Positions 1 through 12,010 of a stretch of DNA of 64,000 nucleotides are shown in pieces. The first letter of the stretch is position 1, and each line of letters opens with the position of its first letter. The notes beneath the pieces were generated by a model. It made no database searches, was not told the origin of the DNA, and worked only from the letters and a program-made list of their open reading frames with translations. Origin of the DNA: Limnoperna fortunei (Eukaryota; Mollusca; Bivalvia; Mytilida; Modiolidae). The position numbers and the translations under genes are program-made. The stretch is taken from positions 44,603,927-44,667,926 of the forward strand of contig OX104119.1 of assembly GCA_944474755.1 (NCBI GenBank), written 5' to 3'.

Positions 1-200
1 TTAAAAAAAAAAAAATTGGTCAAATGGTTAAGGAGGAGTTGCGCTTATGAGGTCTCCCACTGAATACATGTAAAGTTTCATCAAAATCTGTCAGGCAGTT
101 TAGGAGGAGAAGCTCTTGGTATCATGTCACTTCGGTACACGGTCACATAATTAGTCACTTCGGTACTCGGTACTGGACACTTCGGTACTCGGTACTTGTT
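1..200. repeat. Dispersed repeat edge and short tandem repeat
   Basis: The first ~120 bases carry paired phrases of the type 'aaagtttcatcaaaatc' and 'ggcagtttaggagga', which I recognise as a dispersed molluscan repeat. From about 128 to 200 the phrase CACTTCGGTACTCGGTAC occurs three times with small variations, a short tandem repeat. No coding sequence is supported. Confidence 0.4.
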
Positions 201-880
201 TAATTTTTGGTACTTTGAAGTACTTGTTTATCAACATGATCAATAAAACAAGAAAATAAGTTGTGTATATAAATGAATTAATATAACTAAATATGTTTTG
301 ATACGAATGTTTAACAGTTTCGCTATTTATAATCAACTATTAATGGCATTTATTTAATTATCTTAGGTTTAATGATTGGTTTTGTTTGTAAGATCATCAA
401 AGTTGATTAACAAAACTAATTTCTTTTAATCATAAATCTCTTTTGTTACGACTACAAAGAGTACAGAGCTGTTTACCCCATCTGACTGACATCAGTATTC
501 CACCAGTGACTTATCCGTATTTTGAGAACTTTATCAGTACTACACATGCATGCATTTAAAATAGCTACCAAAGCATTGGTTATAACTCGATTAGATGTTG
601 CCTCTGTGTCCTAATGTTAGTTTCCTTTTGAAGCATGGTACGCAATGCTGTTTTCTATAATATCGTCTACGTCGCCGGTGCGCTTTTAACAACGACAATA
701 TCATATACAAAGTATAGGCGGAACACTGGATAATGTTATTTTTCGTGCGGGTATGGTCATGTAAACATTTAAGAGTGACATAAAAACTAAGACAATATCG
801 ACATTATCTGCTGGCAAGGATGTCCATTATAAAATATTATTGAATGCATTCATGTCTCTAAACATTTTTCGGAGTAATAA
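200..880. other. No gene seen
   Basis: AT-rich sequence with only short open frames. I see no motif, transposon domain or clear repeat. Confidence 0.5.
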
Positions 881-1235
881 AATAAAAGGACTATTTATTA
901 AAAATGTGTCCAGTGGGATGTTTACAGTACAAATGGAATAATAAACACTTAATTGACAGTCTTAATTAAATAACGTCACAAAAAAATCAAATTGATGGAT
1001 GTGCGGCTTATTACGTAAAATTGTGACAACCAATGTGTTATCAATGTTTCCTACCATTATGCGAATATTTTCTTGCCCTAGTATGTATTATATGTTCTCC
1101 AAAACCATAAGTTATTTCTTACCTTTCCAAATTCAAATAAATCATACCTACTTGTTATTTACTGATGTGTTATTGATCTACCTGACTACTAACATTCGTT
1201 TGAACAATTACATAATCGTAATTGCTAGTTATTAA
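880..1235 (+). repeat. Direct duplication, copy 1 (partner at 2390-2790)
   Basis: This stretch and 2390-2790 share a series of matching phrases in the same order, for example 'gttatcaatgttt', 'ttattaccttt' against 'ttatttcttacctttc', and 'cattcgtttgaacaatta' against 'cattcatttgaacaatta'. The copies are about 1.5 kb apart and clearly diverged. The short open frame at 999-1235 is not conserved in the partner, so it is not called as a gene. Confidence 0.55.
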
Positions 1236-1404
1236 CAAGGTTGTTACCCACAAGGTCAGTATTTTACAAGCACTTATTCAATGGTAGATAACTACTTTAA
1301 AACGGAGGCCAAAAAAACAGAATAAATGATCAAGCATTATACTAAAACCCACGACCATTGGCAGGAACACTGGCAATACATTTAAGATTGGCGTCGAACA
1401 CATC

Positions 1405-1495
1405 CTGCCTGCAGTAAAGTTCTAACCTACAATCTCAGTGTTGGCAGGCATGTACATAATGGATGATGAACTACCTCAATCATTCGACCACCGGG
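1405..1495 (-). mobile_element. SINE head fragment (tRNA-derived)
   Basis: The reverse complement resembles the tRNA-like head of the SINE at 42747-43016: a degraded box B area, the spacer 'gtgcctgtcaac' seen here inverted as 'gttggcaggcatgtac', and a run matching the region near box A. Only about 90 bp remain. Confidence 0.5.
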
Positions 1496-2389
1496 TCCGA
1501 ATAAAACAAATGAATAAACGCGCGCATGGTGTAAGGAAGAATGCTCTAAAACAGATTATTCGAAAAGTCGTTTTCACGAAATTCGAGCAGGATAATCGGA
1601 CATTTACCCCATTGAAATTACACTCACTGAAAAACACTGATCACCCTGTATAGTCATATATACTCCAAACTTTGTGTTTTCTATCAAATGTTTCACCTGG
1701 CTATCGACTTCCGTACCAATGTAAGCAAAATGACACCATTATTCTACTTTTTTTGACACTGTCCATAGCGCGAACTTCAGTGGACTTTTACTCAGAATAG
1801 GATACGAACCTTGAACATTTAAAACAACAAGACAATATATGGAAAACAGGAATAAGATGCATTGCAGTAAACAGAGGTTATAGAGGTTTAAAAGCTTTAC
1901 AAACATGCCCAAACATGGGGAGGTAAACTGCATACACTTTTGTACATGAGTATACAAAACATACATAGAGAACATACATAGAGAATACAAGAACAAACAT
2001 TATACTAAACCATGAAAATTAGATTTTTAAAGAACAATGTTAATGTAGGCAATTACATAACAAATGAATCTTATAACCAATGAGTAGTAAGTACAGACGA
2101 AACAGAATAGTGGACAACAACATATCAGACAGACACACAACACACAAACTACAAATTGAGATACACAAAAGACCTGCTGATCATGTTGGCGAAACGAAAC
2201 TATATTGCCAATTATACGCATTCAAGCTTCTAAACATTTGTCTGATAAATAAAAACTAATATTTAGTTTACACTAAAATGTATAAAGTGGACAATGGACT
2301 CATTATATGCTGGTACCGTGTTTCCTGATATCCCCGTTTACATTATTGTTTCTTTATTATCGTTTAAATCATCTACCGAACGGATGAAA

Positions 2390-2790
2390 AAAAAAATATT
2401 TAGCATTAAGTAAAGAAATATTAATTAACAGCATACGTGGTAAATTTATTGTCAATTCCGCTTAAATTAAAGATAACGCCGCATAAAAGCTATTGGATAT
2501 GATGGCTGATAAGTTAAATTGTGTCAACTAATTTGTTATCAATGTTTTCTTCTTACATTGGATACGCGAGTATTTCCTAGGTCTATTTTGTTAAAATTTG
2601 GTCCAAAGACATAGATAATTTATTACCTTTTAAACTTTAAATAAACATACTTCCTTGTAATTTATTTATGTGTTAAATACTTATCCACTCGACAGCTTAC
2701 ATTCATTTGAACAATTAAGTACACCTTAAGATATCATATCATCTGTTGTTGTCATCTGCTACATAATAGCAATTGATTCATATATTGTTT
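2390..2790 (+). repeat. Direct duplication, copy 2 (partner at 880-1235)
   Basis: Second copy of the diverged direct duplication. It retains 'gttatcaatgtttt', 'tttatttatgtgttaa' and 'cattcatttgaacaatta' in the same order as copy 1. Confidence 0.55.
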
Positions 2791-3830
2791 AATAATTAAA
2801 ATAATTTTATATTTAACCTTAAATAGGTATTTTCAATAATGATTAATCACTCCGTCTGAAGTTCTCGGCAAACGGTGTAAGAGGGGGTCATGATGGAGCC
2901 CCTCACAGATGTTAAAACCATTTTTTTAATGGAACAACTTTGGGCACTTCTGGCACGTTCTGAATAACGCTTGATAATTATGATAGTTCATAAATGACAG
3001 CTGTCTTCTGCATCAAGGATGTTGAAGTTAAAACAATACATTTGGCTAAACATATTTCGATTCTCAGTAACATTACAAAACGTTTGTTTTGTAAAAGGGG
3101 TGCGATTGCACAAAATGCACCATCATTGCGACGGCCATGAAAAAAGTACATAAGTGGACATAATATTAAGTGCTTTATATACCTACATTACATCCACAAT
3201 TAGCTATAAGACAAAATTAATTGCATTGTGTTTTTATCATGGATAAGTCATATTAAGTTATATAAAAAATAACAACTTCCTGTTACAATAGATAAAGTAA
3301 AATTTTATCTGAGGTGAACTGAATAAATACGTTGTTAAATAAAATATTAAACATAGATGCTTTGTTCAACTTTTAACATCTTTTTAGGACGGAAATTATT
3401 TTTAGTTCACAAAAAATAGAAAAATAATTAAAGTTCATTGGTTCTACCGAACAAATGAGAGGTTTTCCACTTATTGCAAATTGACCTTGACCTTGACTTT
3501 GGTTTTATGGAAATTAACTTTTCTTTTCAAAATAAACAAACGAAAGAAAAAACCATTCGGCTATCTTTCGAAATAAAAAAGGTAAAAAAATAGGACGTTA
3601 ATTGACATAAATGCCCTCGACCAGAAAGTTTTTGATATTTGCATACTTAATGCTTTAAAAACAAAGCATTTATTAAGATTTACCATTTTATTTACACGAA
3701 AAAGCAGAATTTCCGAAAAATATGTTTTGACCTTGACTTCTGTCAATATGACCTTGACTATGCTGAGGGTCAATAAAGGACAAACAGTGAAGATCCTATG
3801 TCAATATGTCGTATAATTATGAAAAAATGA
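2790..3830. other. No gene seen; isolated GACCTTGACC words
   Basis: No coding potential is visible. Isolated runs of TTGACCTTGACC at about 3479-3500 and 3726-3765 resemble the core of the tandem repeat that starts downstream and may be worn copies of it. Confidence 0.4.
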
Positions 3831-4610
3831 CTTTATCATAAATACCAAAATTTATAAGATGACCTTGACCTTTGACCTTGTTTCTATTTTCAAGGTCAAG
3901 GGTCATACTGGTCTATAGTGAAGACCTAATGCCTCTACTATCAATAGTTGATAAGTAATTAATGAAAACCTAATTATCAGTGGTTGTAATGGGGATAACT
4001 CCTATAAGATGAAGTCGGATCCTTTCCCTCTAAATGTAAAAAAGTTGCGCCTTAATGAGACCAACATTTTATCCATTATAACTTATAGCCTATCTGTTAC
4101 CGTTTCAAAGGAATAGCGACCACAAGGTAATGTCAAAATTTCAAACGTGACCTTGACCTTTGACCTTGTGTCCATTTTCAAGGTCAAGGTCAATGATGAC
4201 CAATGATATAAGGTTTCATATAAATATCTGCTATAGTTACTGAGATATAGTGATATAATGTAATTCACAATATATTTTATTGGGCTAGGGGAGATAACTC
4301 TTATAAAAATGTCAAATAAAAAAAGTGACGATTCAAGATCTTAATATGATACACATTTTGGTATAGGTTTCAGTTCTCTATCTTTTATAGTAAAGGAGGA
4401 GATCTGCACACAACAAAGGGTCAAAAATTAGAACATGACCTTGACCTTTCACCTTGTGACCTTTTCAAGGTCAAGGTCAATGATGACCAACTGTGAAATA
4501 TCTAGTCTCTCTCACCTCTGGTTCATGAGTTACAATGGTACAAAATGTACTTCCAATAAATAAGGGGAAATAACTCCTACAAGGGGTCGTCAAAATACTT
4601 TGCGTGATAT
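3830..4610 (+). repeat. ~288 bp tandem repeat with GACCTTGACC / CAAGGTCAAGG core
   Basis: Three units have cores near 3861, 4148 and 4437, a period of about 287-289 bp. Each core reads GACCTTGACCTTTGACCTTG or close to it, then about 12 bases, then CAAGGTCAAGGTCA or close to it, so each is a small palindrome. Units also share a 'GGGGATAACTC'-type phrase (about 3991, 4288 and 4564) and a 'tgatgaccaa' phrase. TGACCTTGA / TCAAGGTCA matches the extended half-site of monomer-binding nuclear receptors (NR5A, ERR). Confidence 0.75.
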
Positions 4611-4924
4611 GTAACAAATTGTCGCGATCAATAGCTCACCATTTTGCAACAACTTCCATTGCAAAATCTTTTACGGTTTCATAGTTTATCTGCACACAAG
4701 CTTTTCTGTAACAGGGGAGATAACTCCGTAAAGAACAAGTGTTCGGTGTGCCAGGGTCAACTGCGAAAGCGTAATGTCTCATACATCCATAGTACAAAAT
4801 GTCTTTACGACATGTCGCGAAACAAAATTTATAATGGGAAAAGAAACTTGGCGGAAAAAAAAGAATAATAATAATAATAAACAGACGAATAACAGGAAGG
4901 TTTTCCACTGGAAAGTGGAAAACC

Positions 4925-5988
4925 TTAAAAACATCACAGAAGAGTTTCTTACTCTTGGTGAAATAAATAAAGAGGAAATGCGAAAACTGACGGTACCTAT
5001 TGTATATCTGTCTATTTGATGGTCGTTGAAATACCTGGGAATTTAACCGTGCTCATACTATATCGACAAACATATTCGAAATCTGTGTATTAGACAATTA
5101 TTTGGAACTTAGCACTGACAGATTTTGTGTTCTGTAACTTAACCTTTCCGTTCAATATCCGGAGAATAATCCGTTATTATACCTTTACAGAACTATGGGT
5201 GTGCAAGATTTTCACGACCATCATTTATTTCTTTATCATGTTCTCTTCGCACCTGTTTGTGACTTTGGCCATTCGTCGGTTCCGTCAGGTTTTCTTAATT
5301 AACACTAATTAATGTTAGATATTGGATATGGGGAGGATTCTTGCTTGCAGTTCTTTTGGACATTCCTCAAGCCATTCTTCAGCCAACTGATAATGAACAA
5401 TTCCCCAATAATATAACTGGACATGTGTGTGCAGTATCGTTTTACAGTTCCCTTTACGAAGAAATATACAATGGATTTTTGACTTTTTTGTTTGTTTTCT
5501 ATGATGTGTTTTTGTTTGTGCTGTATATTCGGATTGGTAGAACCTTGTACTTGCAACGGAAAATGAATAATAATACAATACAGTCGTCATCACGCGGGGC
5601 AGAAATCTCCAGCAAAGTAACAAAAATTGCCCTGAACATAAGTGCAGTTTTCTCATCGAATTATGTCCATTTATTCGTTCTTACGGTAATTTCCAGTACA
5701 ATAAATAAAAAAGAATCCATCATCACGGAGTTTGCTGTACTTAAAATCTTTGAAAGGTCGTATGCGTTCAATCATGTTGCTAATTCTTTTCATTTATGCT
5801 TTTTATGACAACCGTTTTCGTGAAAAGTTAAAAAATCTTGTTTAGGTCATATTTGTTTTCAATTTTCACTAGGAGGGAATGAAGATGTATCTGTGGCAAA
5901 ACGTTCGGAAAATTCAAATTCTGTAGATCCTGAGAATAGAAATGTTGGCAGTTTGAAAAAGACATATGAAAATACTTCTATGACATAA
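4925..5988 (+). pseudogene. Class A GPCR pseudogene, related to the receptor at 22704-23717
   Basis: Pieces of a seven-helix receptor lie in order across different frames. An N-terminus ending in VPIVYLSI is followed by a stop (5017-5019). Then come TM1 with GNLTVLILY, TM2-TM3 with NLALTDF, YTFTELWVCK and RRFRQV (5050-5290), TM4-TM6 in the long open stretch at 5341-5808, and TM7. TM7 reads HVANSF and shifts frame by one base into IYAFYDNRFREK at about 5785-5830. A serine- and asparagine-rich tail ends at 5986-5988. The intact relative has GNFTVLVIY, NLAVADL, YTFTGNWVCK and HRFRQV at the same places, so common origin is clear. At least two frameshifts and two in-frame stops make it non-functional. 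A 12 bp perfect inverted repeat (AAGGTTTTCCAC) sits just upstream, at about 4896-4925. Confidence 0.88.
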
Positions 5989-5989
5989 A

Positions 5990-7780
5990 CATTATAAGAA
6001 TGTATATATCAAAAGTGACGATACTGATAAATTCTTTATCCCTTTATCATTACAAATGCTGTACAATAAAGGTAGCCGAATAAATTTCTTCTGGTACCCT
6101 TCCTTCACTTCTTACGGTATTAAGTATTCCGTTCTGGTTTACGACATGCTGTCGAATATTTGATTATACTTTTTCATGTTAATCTTAAATGTATTTTATA
6201 GTTACATGATAATAACAATATTAGCACAATCTCAGAAATTAAAACTTTATTTGACCTCGCTGCAAAACAGACGAGAAATGATCGACAGAGCCTCGCATTT
6301 TTATTTTTTCTGAAGCGTGTACAAATAAATTTTATGTTTTCTAACAATGTACGAATATATTTATCCTACATTCACTTCATATGCTGTACAATAAACAGTA
6401 TAAATGTAGACAAAGAAATTTTTGCATTATTCCTCAGTGCATAATAAAGTATTCTGGTATGCATGTCTTTACTTATTACAATATTATACAATTACTGACT
6501 TTGATATAGGCCACTATCAGGATTTATCACTCAAAAAAATGTAATGTTCACCGAGCTGCGAGACAAGGTGAATATACTTTTTTGAGGGCTGAGAATTCCT
6601 GATCCAATCAAAAACAAATCATTCATTTTTACTTACATTTTTAACAGTATATTTTAAAATTACAAATCATTCAATGACCACTAAGATGGAAATTTATAGT
6701 CATGTTGGAACAGTCATGACAACCGGCTAGAACTGGTCAAAACCAGGTCAATATTGGATTGCGCTTGACTACTGTGCAGCGGAATTGTGCAGTAGACAAA
6801 TATTTCCTTATGTTTATGTAATTGTAATACTGTTGCGATTTATCGTGACCCGAAAGTTGTTTATAGACCGATCAAAACACGCAATATTCTATCAATGTAA
6901 TTATTAAGGCAAAATTTGTTACAGCAAAACTAGCTTAGATTTAGGTTTCAAACTGGTTTCAATTAAGTTTTTGTCAAAACTGGTTTTCGTTTAGGGATAT
7001 TGATGAGTAAGACATAGTTGGCTTTCGGTTTTGGTATAAGGGATGAATAAAGAAACATTCTTTGGTTAATAGAAAGCAGAAATTACACAATTATAAATTC
7101 TGAAAAACGAATTCTAGTATTTGTTGAATATGCTTCTGGTCAGATGACTCTCCGAAAATTTTCCTTTTTCTGTTTACGAAATCGTCAAATGTCAAAAATT
7201 TGTTTGACAATTGTTATGCTTGTGTTATTGGTTTCCCCAGAAAAACCCAGCAATGTCATGTTCTAGGAAGAATTTATCTTGTTTCTTTAACTTTTTGCAA
7301 ATATTTGTTCGTTTATCTTTACAACATCTAGACACTGCAATATTAGTACAGCCATTTTTAAGACTTAAACCTTAAAACCTAAACCGCAAACCATCCTTGT
7401 ATGTGGTTTGAATGGTTTGCGAAACCAGTTTCAGTTTGCTACTAACACACTGCAAACCAGTTTAGATTCCAAACTAGTTTCAAACCGGTTTTTTCAACAA
7501 ATAGAAAGTATGATAAACTGAAATTTTTTTGCGCTAACAAATACGCCATAAGTATTTACTGGTTTACGACATGTTCTCGAATACAATATTTGTTTGTGAC
7601 GTCATGCTATCAGACATGGATTAGAAATGCGTTTTTCTCATCTTTTTCATTAGCAATAGATTTATTAAAGAGTTGCAGGATATAAACAACATTCCTATAT
7701 TGTCAGAAAATATAAAGTTTATTTGTACTTGCCTTGGTGACCGGATTGTATTAATCTATATTGATTATTTGCACATTTTG
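5990..7780. other. No gene seen; small hairpin and AAACCAGTTT-rich stretch
   Basis: No coding signal. At 6530-6590 an imperfect hairpin pairs CTCAAAAAAATGTAATGTTCACC with GGTGAATATACTTTTTTGAGG. At 6940-7000 and 7370-7500 variants of AAACCAGTTT / AAACTGGTTT recur at least six times in both orientations. Confidence 0.45.
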
Positions 7781-7783
7781 TAT

Positions 7784-8500
7784 TGTCAATAAGAAAAATA
7801 GCAAAGAAATCCGACCACACAACAAGAACCAAAAGTCAAGGGACAGTTACAAATCCGCATAAACAAAAGTAACACGAACACCAAAAACACAAAAAACCAT
7901 GGGTGCACTCAGGTGCTCCGGACGAGTAAGCAGTGCCTGCCTCTAATTAGACACCCGTCAAATTACTCATTGTCATGTCTAGGTTAAAGTCAATTCCCTT
8001 AAAAGGAAACACTACCTATGACTTAGCGAAAATTTCAGATCGTATTTGAGGCACTGATTTCCCATAACTATCAATTAAGTCATGGTGACGACCATAGAAC
8101 TTCTGGAGAGATAACATTAACCTAGGTACAACAAACCATTGTTTGAGTAGTTTAGCAGTCAACAGAAGTGATCGGTCTAGAAAATCGGAATACCGATTGC
8201 AAGATCTAGAATAACGTTGTGAAATGTATACACCATACGCTGGAGCTGCTGGAATGTTGGTGACGATGAATGGGAAGTTGACAATTGGATAGTTGAATTC
8301 ATCACGTTTGTTGTTGAGTCTAGTTTGTAGTTTTCCGGAGTCTATTTCTAGAAGTAGGTCTCAGTAAGAGGCTGACCTTAGCGTCTTGGTGGTGTCTTTA
8401 ATTTCAAGCTCACTAGGGTAAATTGAATGTAAATAGTCACCAAATTTAGCATTGTTGAGGGACAACATATTATCAATAGAGCGAAATGTTAAAATAAAGG
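7784..8500 (-). mobile_element. Penelope-like retroelement, 3' part of RT plus tail (dead)
   Basis: On the minus strand, from high to low coordinates, conceptual translation gives an RT end of the Penelope-like type: RSIDNMLSLNNAKFGDYL, YPSELEIKDTT, NFPFIVTNIPAAPAYGVYIS and KFYGRHHDLIDSYGKS, followed by stops. The metal-binding motif Y-x-D-D is changed to S-I-D-N. The 3' tail (7790-7960) matches tails at 26915, 31323, 34740 and 44760, with phrases such as 'accatggg', 'gtttgtctatatccgg' and 'cggtcggttttctttgct' seen here inverted. The copy is 5'-truncated and interrupted by frame changes. The Penelope-like assignment is from RT motif style; no GIY-YIG domain is visible in this 3' part. Confidence 0.78.
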
Positions 8501-9535
8501 CTTCCCTATATATCTTCGACTACACCAATTCAATTTCTTGTTTGACGATATTTTGATTTACAGATAAACAATACACAACATGAGCTCCGAAGATTTAAAA
8601 AAAAAACATGCTATTAAAATCATCATAAATTGAGACATAACATTAAGAAAGTCAGATACGACACATCTATAAAATATGTAGAGCCTTAAAACAATTTACC
8701 ATATACGTATATTGTACCGGCCCTAATATATAATAAAACATTCAATGAGAGAAGCATACAATATGAACAGCTGAACGTTTGCATTAAAAGTGAGTATAAG
8801 TAATTGCTGGGACCGTACATCTGACTAAAAGAAAAAACAAACAAGCCGTAGTGATGAAATTTGACGGAAAGGAAGGCACGATTGTCCAAAACACAAGGGT
8901 TTATTTCAATGGCAGTACGTTTGAACAGCTTGTTCAACGATATGTCGAAATTAAAGATTTCAACATATGGCCGACATAATAAACCTGATTACGATACGGG
9001 AACATTTGATTAAATTTAAATATTTTTTTGCAAAACAACATTCCAATTGAATAAAGACTTTTTGTATTTATAGTAATTTTCTATTCTTTTTCACACTTTG
9101 ACGTGTTTTGGTTGCATGGTGAACATGTAGCCTCAATAATGTAGCTCCTTTATTTTTTTAAATCTCCATCCGCACCGAGATAAAAAATGGTCCCGGAAGC
9201 TACAACATTGTAGATAATTATACTTGTTGACACTATTGCTATGGTTGTTATTATGTGCACCATGAAAAAAAGAAAATGACACTGAAATTATTTGATGGAT
9301 GTCAAGTTATATTTATGGAAAGGTTTACATAAAGTACAGTCTGCACATAACTGTTTTATTGACATTGTTCATATCTCTGTTTTCAAATGGCATGTGACTT
9401 GGAATTTTTATCTAAAATTCTGGACATTTAACCAGCATGTATCTTTCATTCTTGATTTTGTTTACTGTTCTTTCGATAGGGAAAATTCAATTACAAAAGG
9501 CAATATTAAGGCAAATAAAATGAATGGGCCATAAC
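8500..9535. other. No gene; weak match to the 760 bp unit near 9290-9535
   Basis: No gene is supported. From about 9360 the phrases 'attgacattgttc', 'gacatttaaccagcatgtat', 'gggaaaattcaattac' and 'atgaatggg' match in order the stretch at about 45145-45260 in front of satellite 1 of block B. It is therefore the left flank of composite block A. The open frame at 9292-9534 is not preserved in the partner. Confidence 0.5.
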
Positions 9536-11130
9536 TTATGACTTGATTCTCAGCAATAACTAATGTATAGTATATTCAGGTGTGCATTTTATACAACATG
9601 AGTTATTTCTTATATTCTATGAGTACTATACCATACCCCTATGAGTTATTTTTACAAACCATGCGGAAAACACCAAGAGCTTTTGAATTACTGTGTACAT
9701 AAGTACAAGACAATACCCCCATGAGTTAATTCATGAATACAATTACTTCAATATCACAAGAACAACATTATACCCCATGAGATATTTCTTATATACCATA
9801 AGTACTACACCATACCCCTATGAGTTATTTCTTATATACCATGAGTACAACAACCAAAACTTATGAGTTATTGTGTACAAAAGTACAACACAATACCCCA
9901 TGTTTTATTACTTATATACCATGAGTACAACACCATTACCTTTTGTGTGATTATGTACAGCACAATACCTCCATGATTAAGTTCTTAAATATTATGAGTA
10001 CAACACTATACCCCCATAAGTTATTTCATATATATCATGAGGTCTACAACATACCCCAATGAGTTATTTCTTTCAAACCATGGGTACAACACCGAGACCT
10101 TTTGAGTTAATGTGTACATAAGTACAACACTATACCCTATGAGATATTTCTTATATACCATCAGTACTACACCATACCCCTATAAGTTATTTCTTATATA
10201 CCATGAGAACAACAACGAAAACTTATGAGTTATTGTGTATATAAGTACAACACAATACACCCATGAGTTATTTCTTTTATAAAATGAGTACAACACCAAG
10301 CCCTTTGAGTCATTGTATACATAAGTACAGCACAATACATCCATGGTTTAATTCTTAAATATCATTACAACACTATACCCATGAGTTATTTCTTATATAC
10401 CATGAGTACTACACCATACCCCTATGAGGTTTTGATTATATACCATCAGTGCAACACCAAGACCTTTTGAGTTATTGTGTGCATAAGTACAACACAATAA
10501 CCCCGTGAGTTTTTTCTTAAATACCATGCGTACAACACCATACCCCATGAGGATGTGTTTAGATACTAGGAGTACAACACAATATTCCCCTGATTTATAT
10601 TTAATGCACCATGAGTACACTATACACGAATGAGAATTTACTTCAATGCCACAAGTAAAACGCCGAACCAACATGAGTCATTTCCTGAATACCATGATTA
10701 CAACACCAAGACCTTTGAGTTATTGTGTACAAAAGAACAACACAATACCCCATGAGTTAATTCTTAAATACCATGAGTACCACACTATACCCCCATGAGT
10801 TATTTCTTATATACCATGAGTTCTACACCATACCCCTATGGGTTATTTTTACACACTATGAGTACAACACCAAAATCTTAACCAGCACAATAACCATATG
10901 AGTTTTTGATTATATACAATGACCAAAATCTTATGAGTTATTGTGTACCTAAGTACAACACAGTACCCCCATGAGTTACTTTATAAATACATTGAGTACA
11001 ACACTATACTCCCATGAGTTTCTGATAATACTATTTCAATACAATACCGCTAAGAGTTATTTCCTAAATACCACTCGTACAACACCTTAACCTCGCGTTT
11101 ATACCAGTATAACATCATACCCCTATGGTT
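9535..11130 (+). repeat. Satellite 1 array, ~43 bp unit (block A)
   Basis: About 1.6 kb of degenerate units of about 43 bp. The recurring core phrases are TACCCCTATGAGTTATTTC, TTATATACCATGAGTACAAC and ACCAAGACCTTTTGAG. Units vary in length and base content. The same satellite, much shorter, occurs at 45300-45700. Open frames here are artefacts of periodicity. Confidence 0.88.
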
Positions 11131-11394
11131 TTTCTTTCTTTAGTGTCATATGTAGACATCAAAAAGATAACACTTCACATATTTAATAGGTTCTTTAGCA
11201 TTTCATTAGAATGGATTGGTGTTATTTAGAACCTGTTAAGTAGTTCAATGATTTTCTGTATTAGAACGAAGATAATACATTCTATAGATTACCCACGTAA
11301 ATCTGTTTATATGGTGAAAATTGCTGTTCTGGTAACGAATAAATTAACCAACGAATTGACGTGGAAAAGACTTATAACCCAACGACTTATTTGC

Positions 11395-11645
11395 TCACAC
11401 AGCGTGCTAACCGCGTTATTAGTCTTCGAAGGTCAAGTGGTTAAAATGGTTAGTAATTTGGCATTGATTATCGGAAAGTCAACACCGCGAGTTCGAGCCT
11501 GATTAGGGCAAGATGGGTTCGACTCAAACGTTAATTGACAAGGATTGCCAATTGTTCTGCCGACGGTCGGCGTTTTCTATATATTCTTCGGATTCATCCT
11601 CGAATAAAAACAGGACGATATTATAAACTATTCAAACAAAGCAAA
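11395..11645 (+). mobile_element. SINE inside composite block A
   Basis: The tRNA-like head has a box A-like 'ggtcaagtggtt' and box B-like 'gcgagttcgagcct'. The body has 'ttaattgacaaggattgccaa' and 'gacggtcggcgttttct', and an A-rich tail near 'ttcaaacaaagcaaacc'. The same SINE sits in inverted block D (54449-54712) at the equivalent place but is missing from block B, where the flanks are joined near 45720. Confidence 0.7.
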
Positions 11646-11699
11646 CCAGAAAATCTTCCAAGCGTTAACCAATTGTGTTGTTATATTGTATATTTACCT

Positions 11700-12010
11700 A
11701 GGGAGTTAAGATTCGTGTCATTTGTAGCATTCTTGTAACATCATGATCGAAATATAATTGTTATAATTCAGTTACTGCCGGTACGGATAAGACATGCGAT
11801 CAATTAGAATATAAACGATATAAAGCTAAAATCTTCTAATTATAACAACATTCAGGAATGTCTGCAAAAGAATTTGATATTATCACTTAAATACGACAAA
11901 TATGAAGCTTTAACACTTCAAATTTCTTCCTGGTACAACATTGTAATGAAACCGGATTACTGTAGTACCTGTTTCCTTGAACTGCTTTATTGTTAAATGC
12001 GTTAAACAAA
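11700..12010 (+). repeat. Linker between satellites 1 and 2 (block A)
   Basis: A non-tandem linker shared with 45715-46030 and, inverted, with 54085-54400. Common phrases are 'gatcgaaatataattg', 'cggataagacatg', 'gaagctttaacacttcaaat' and 'tttattgttaaatgcgtta'. Confidence 0.75.

Noticed and set aside
5341..5808. 155-codon frame taken as a separate intact gene
   Set aside because: It is only TM4 to TM7 of the GPCR relic. The N-terminal helices lie in other frames upstream, so it is part of a pseudogene.
10393..10674. 93-codon minus-strand open frame
   Set aside because: Entirely inside satellite 1; periodic translation.
9535..11130. CRISPR-like array
   Set aside because: The whole unit is degenerate with no unique spacers between conserved repeats, and the context is eukaryotic. 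It is a satellite.
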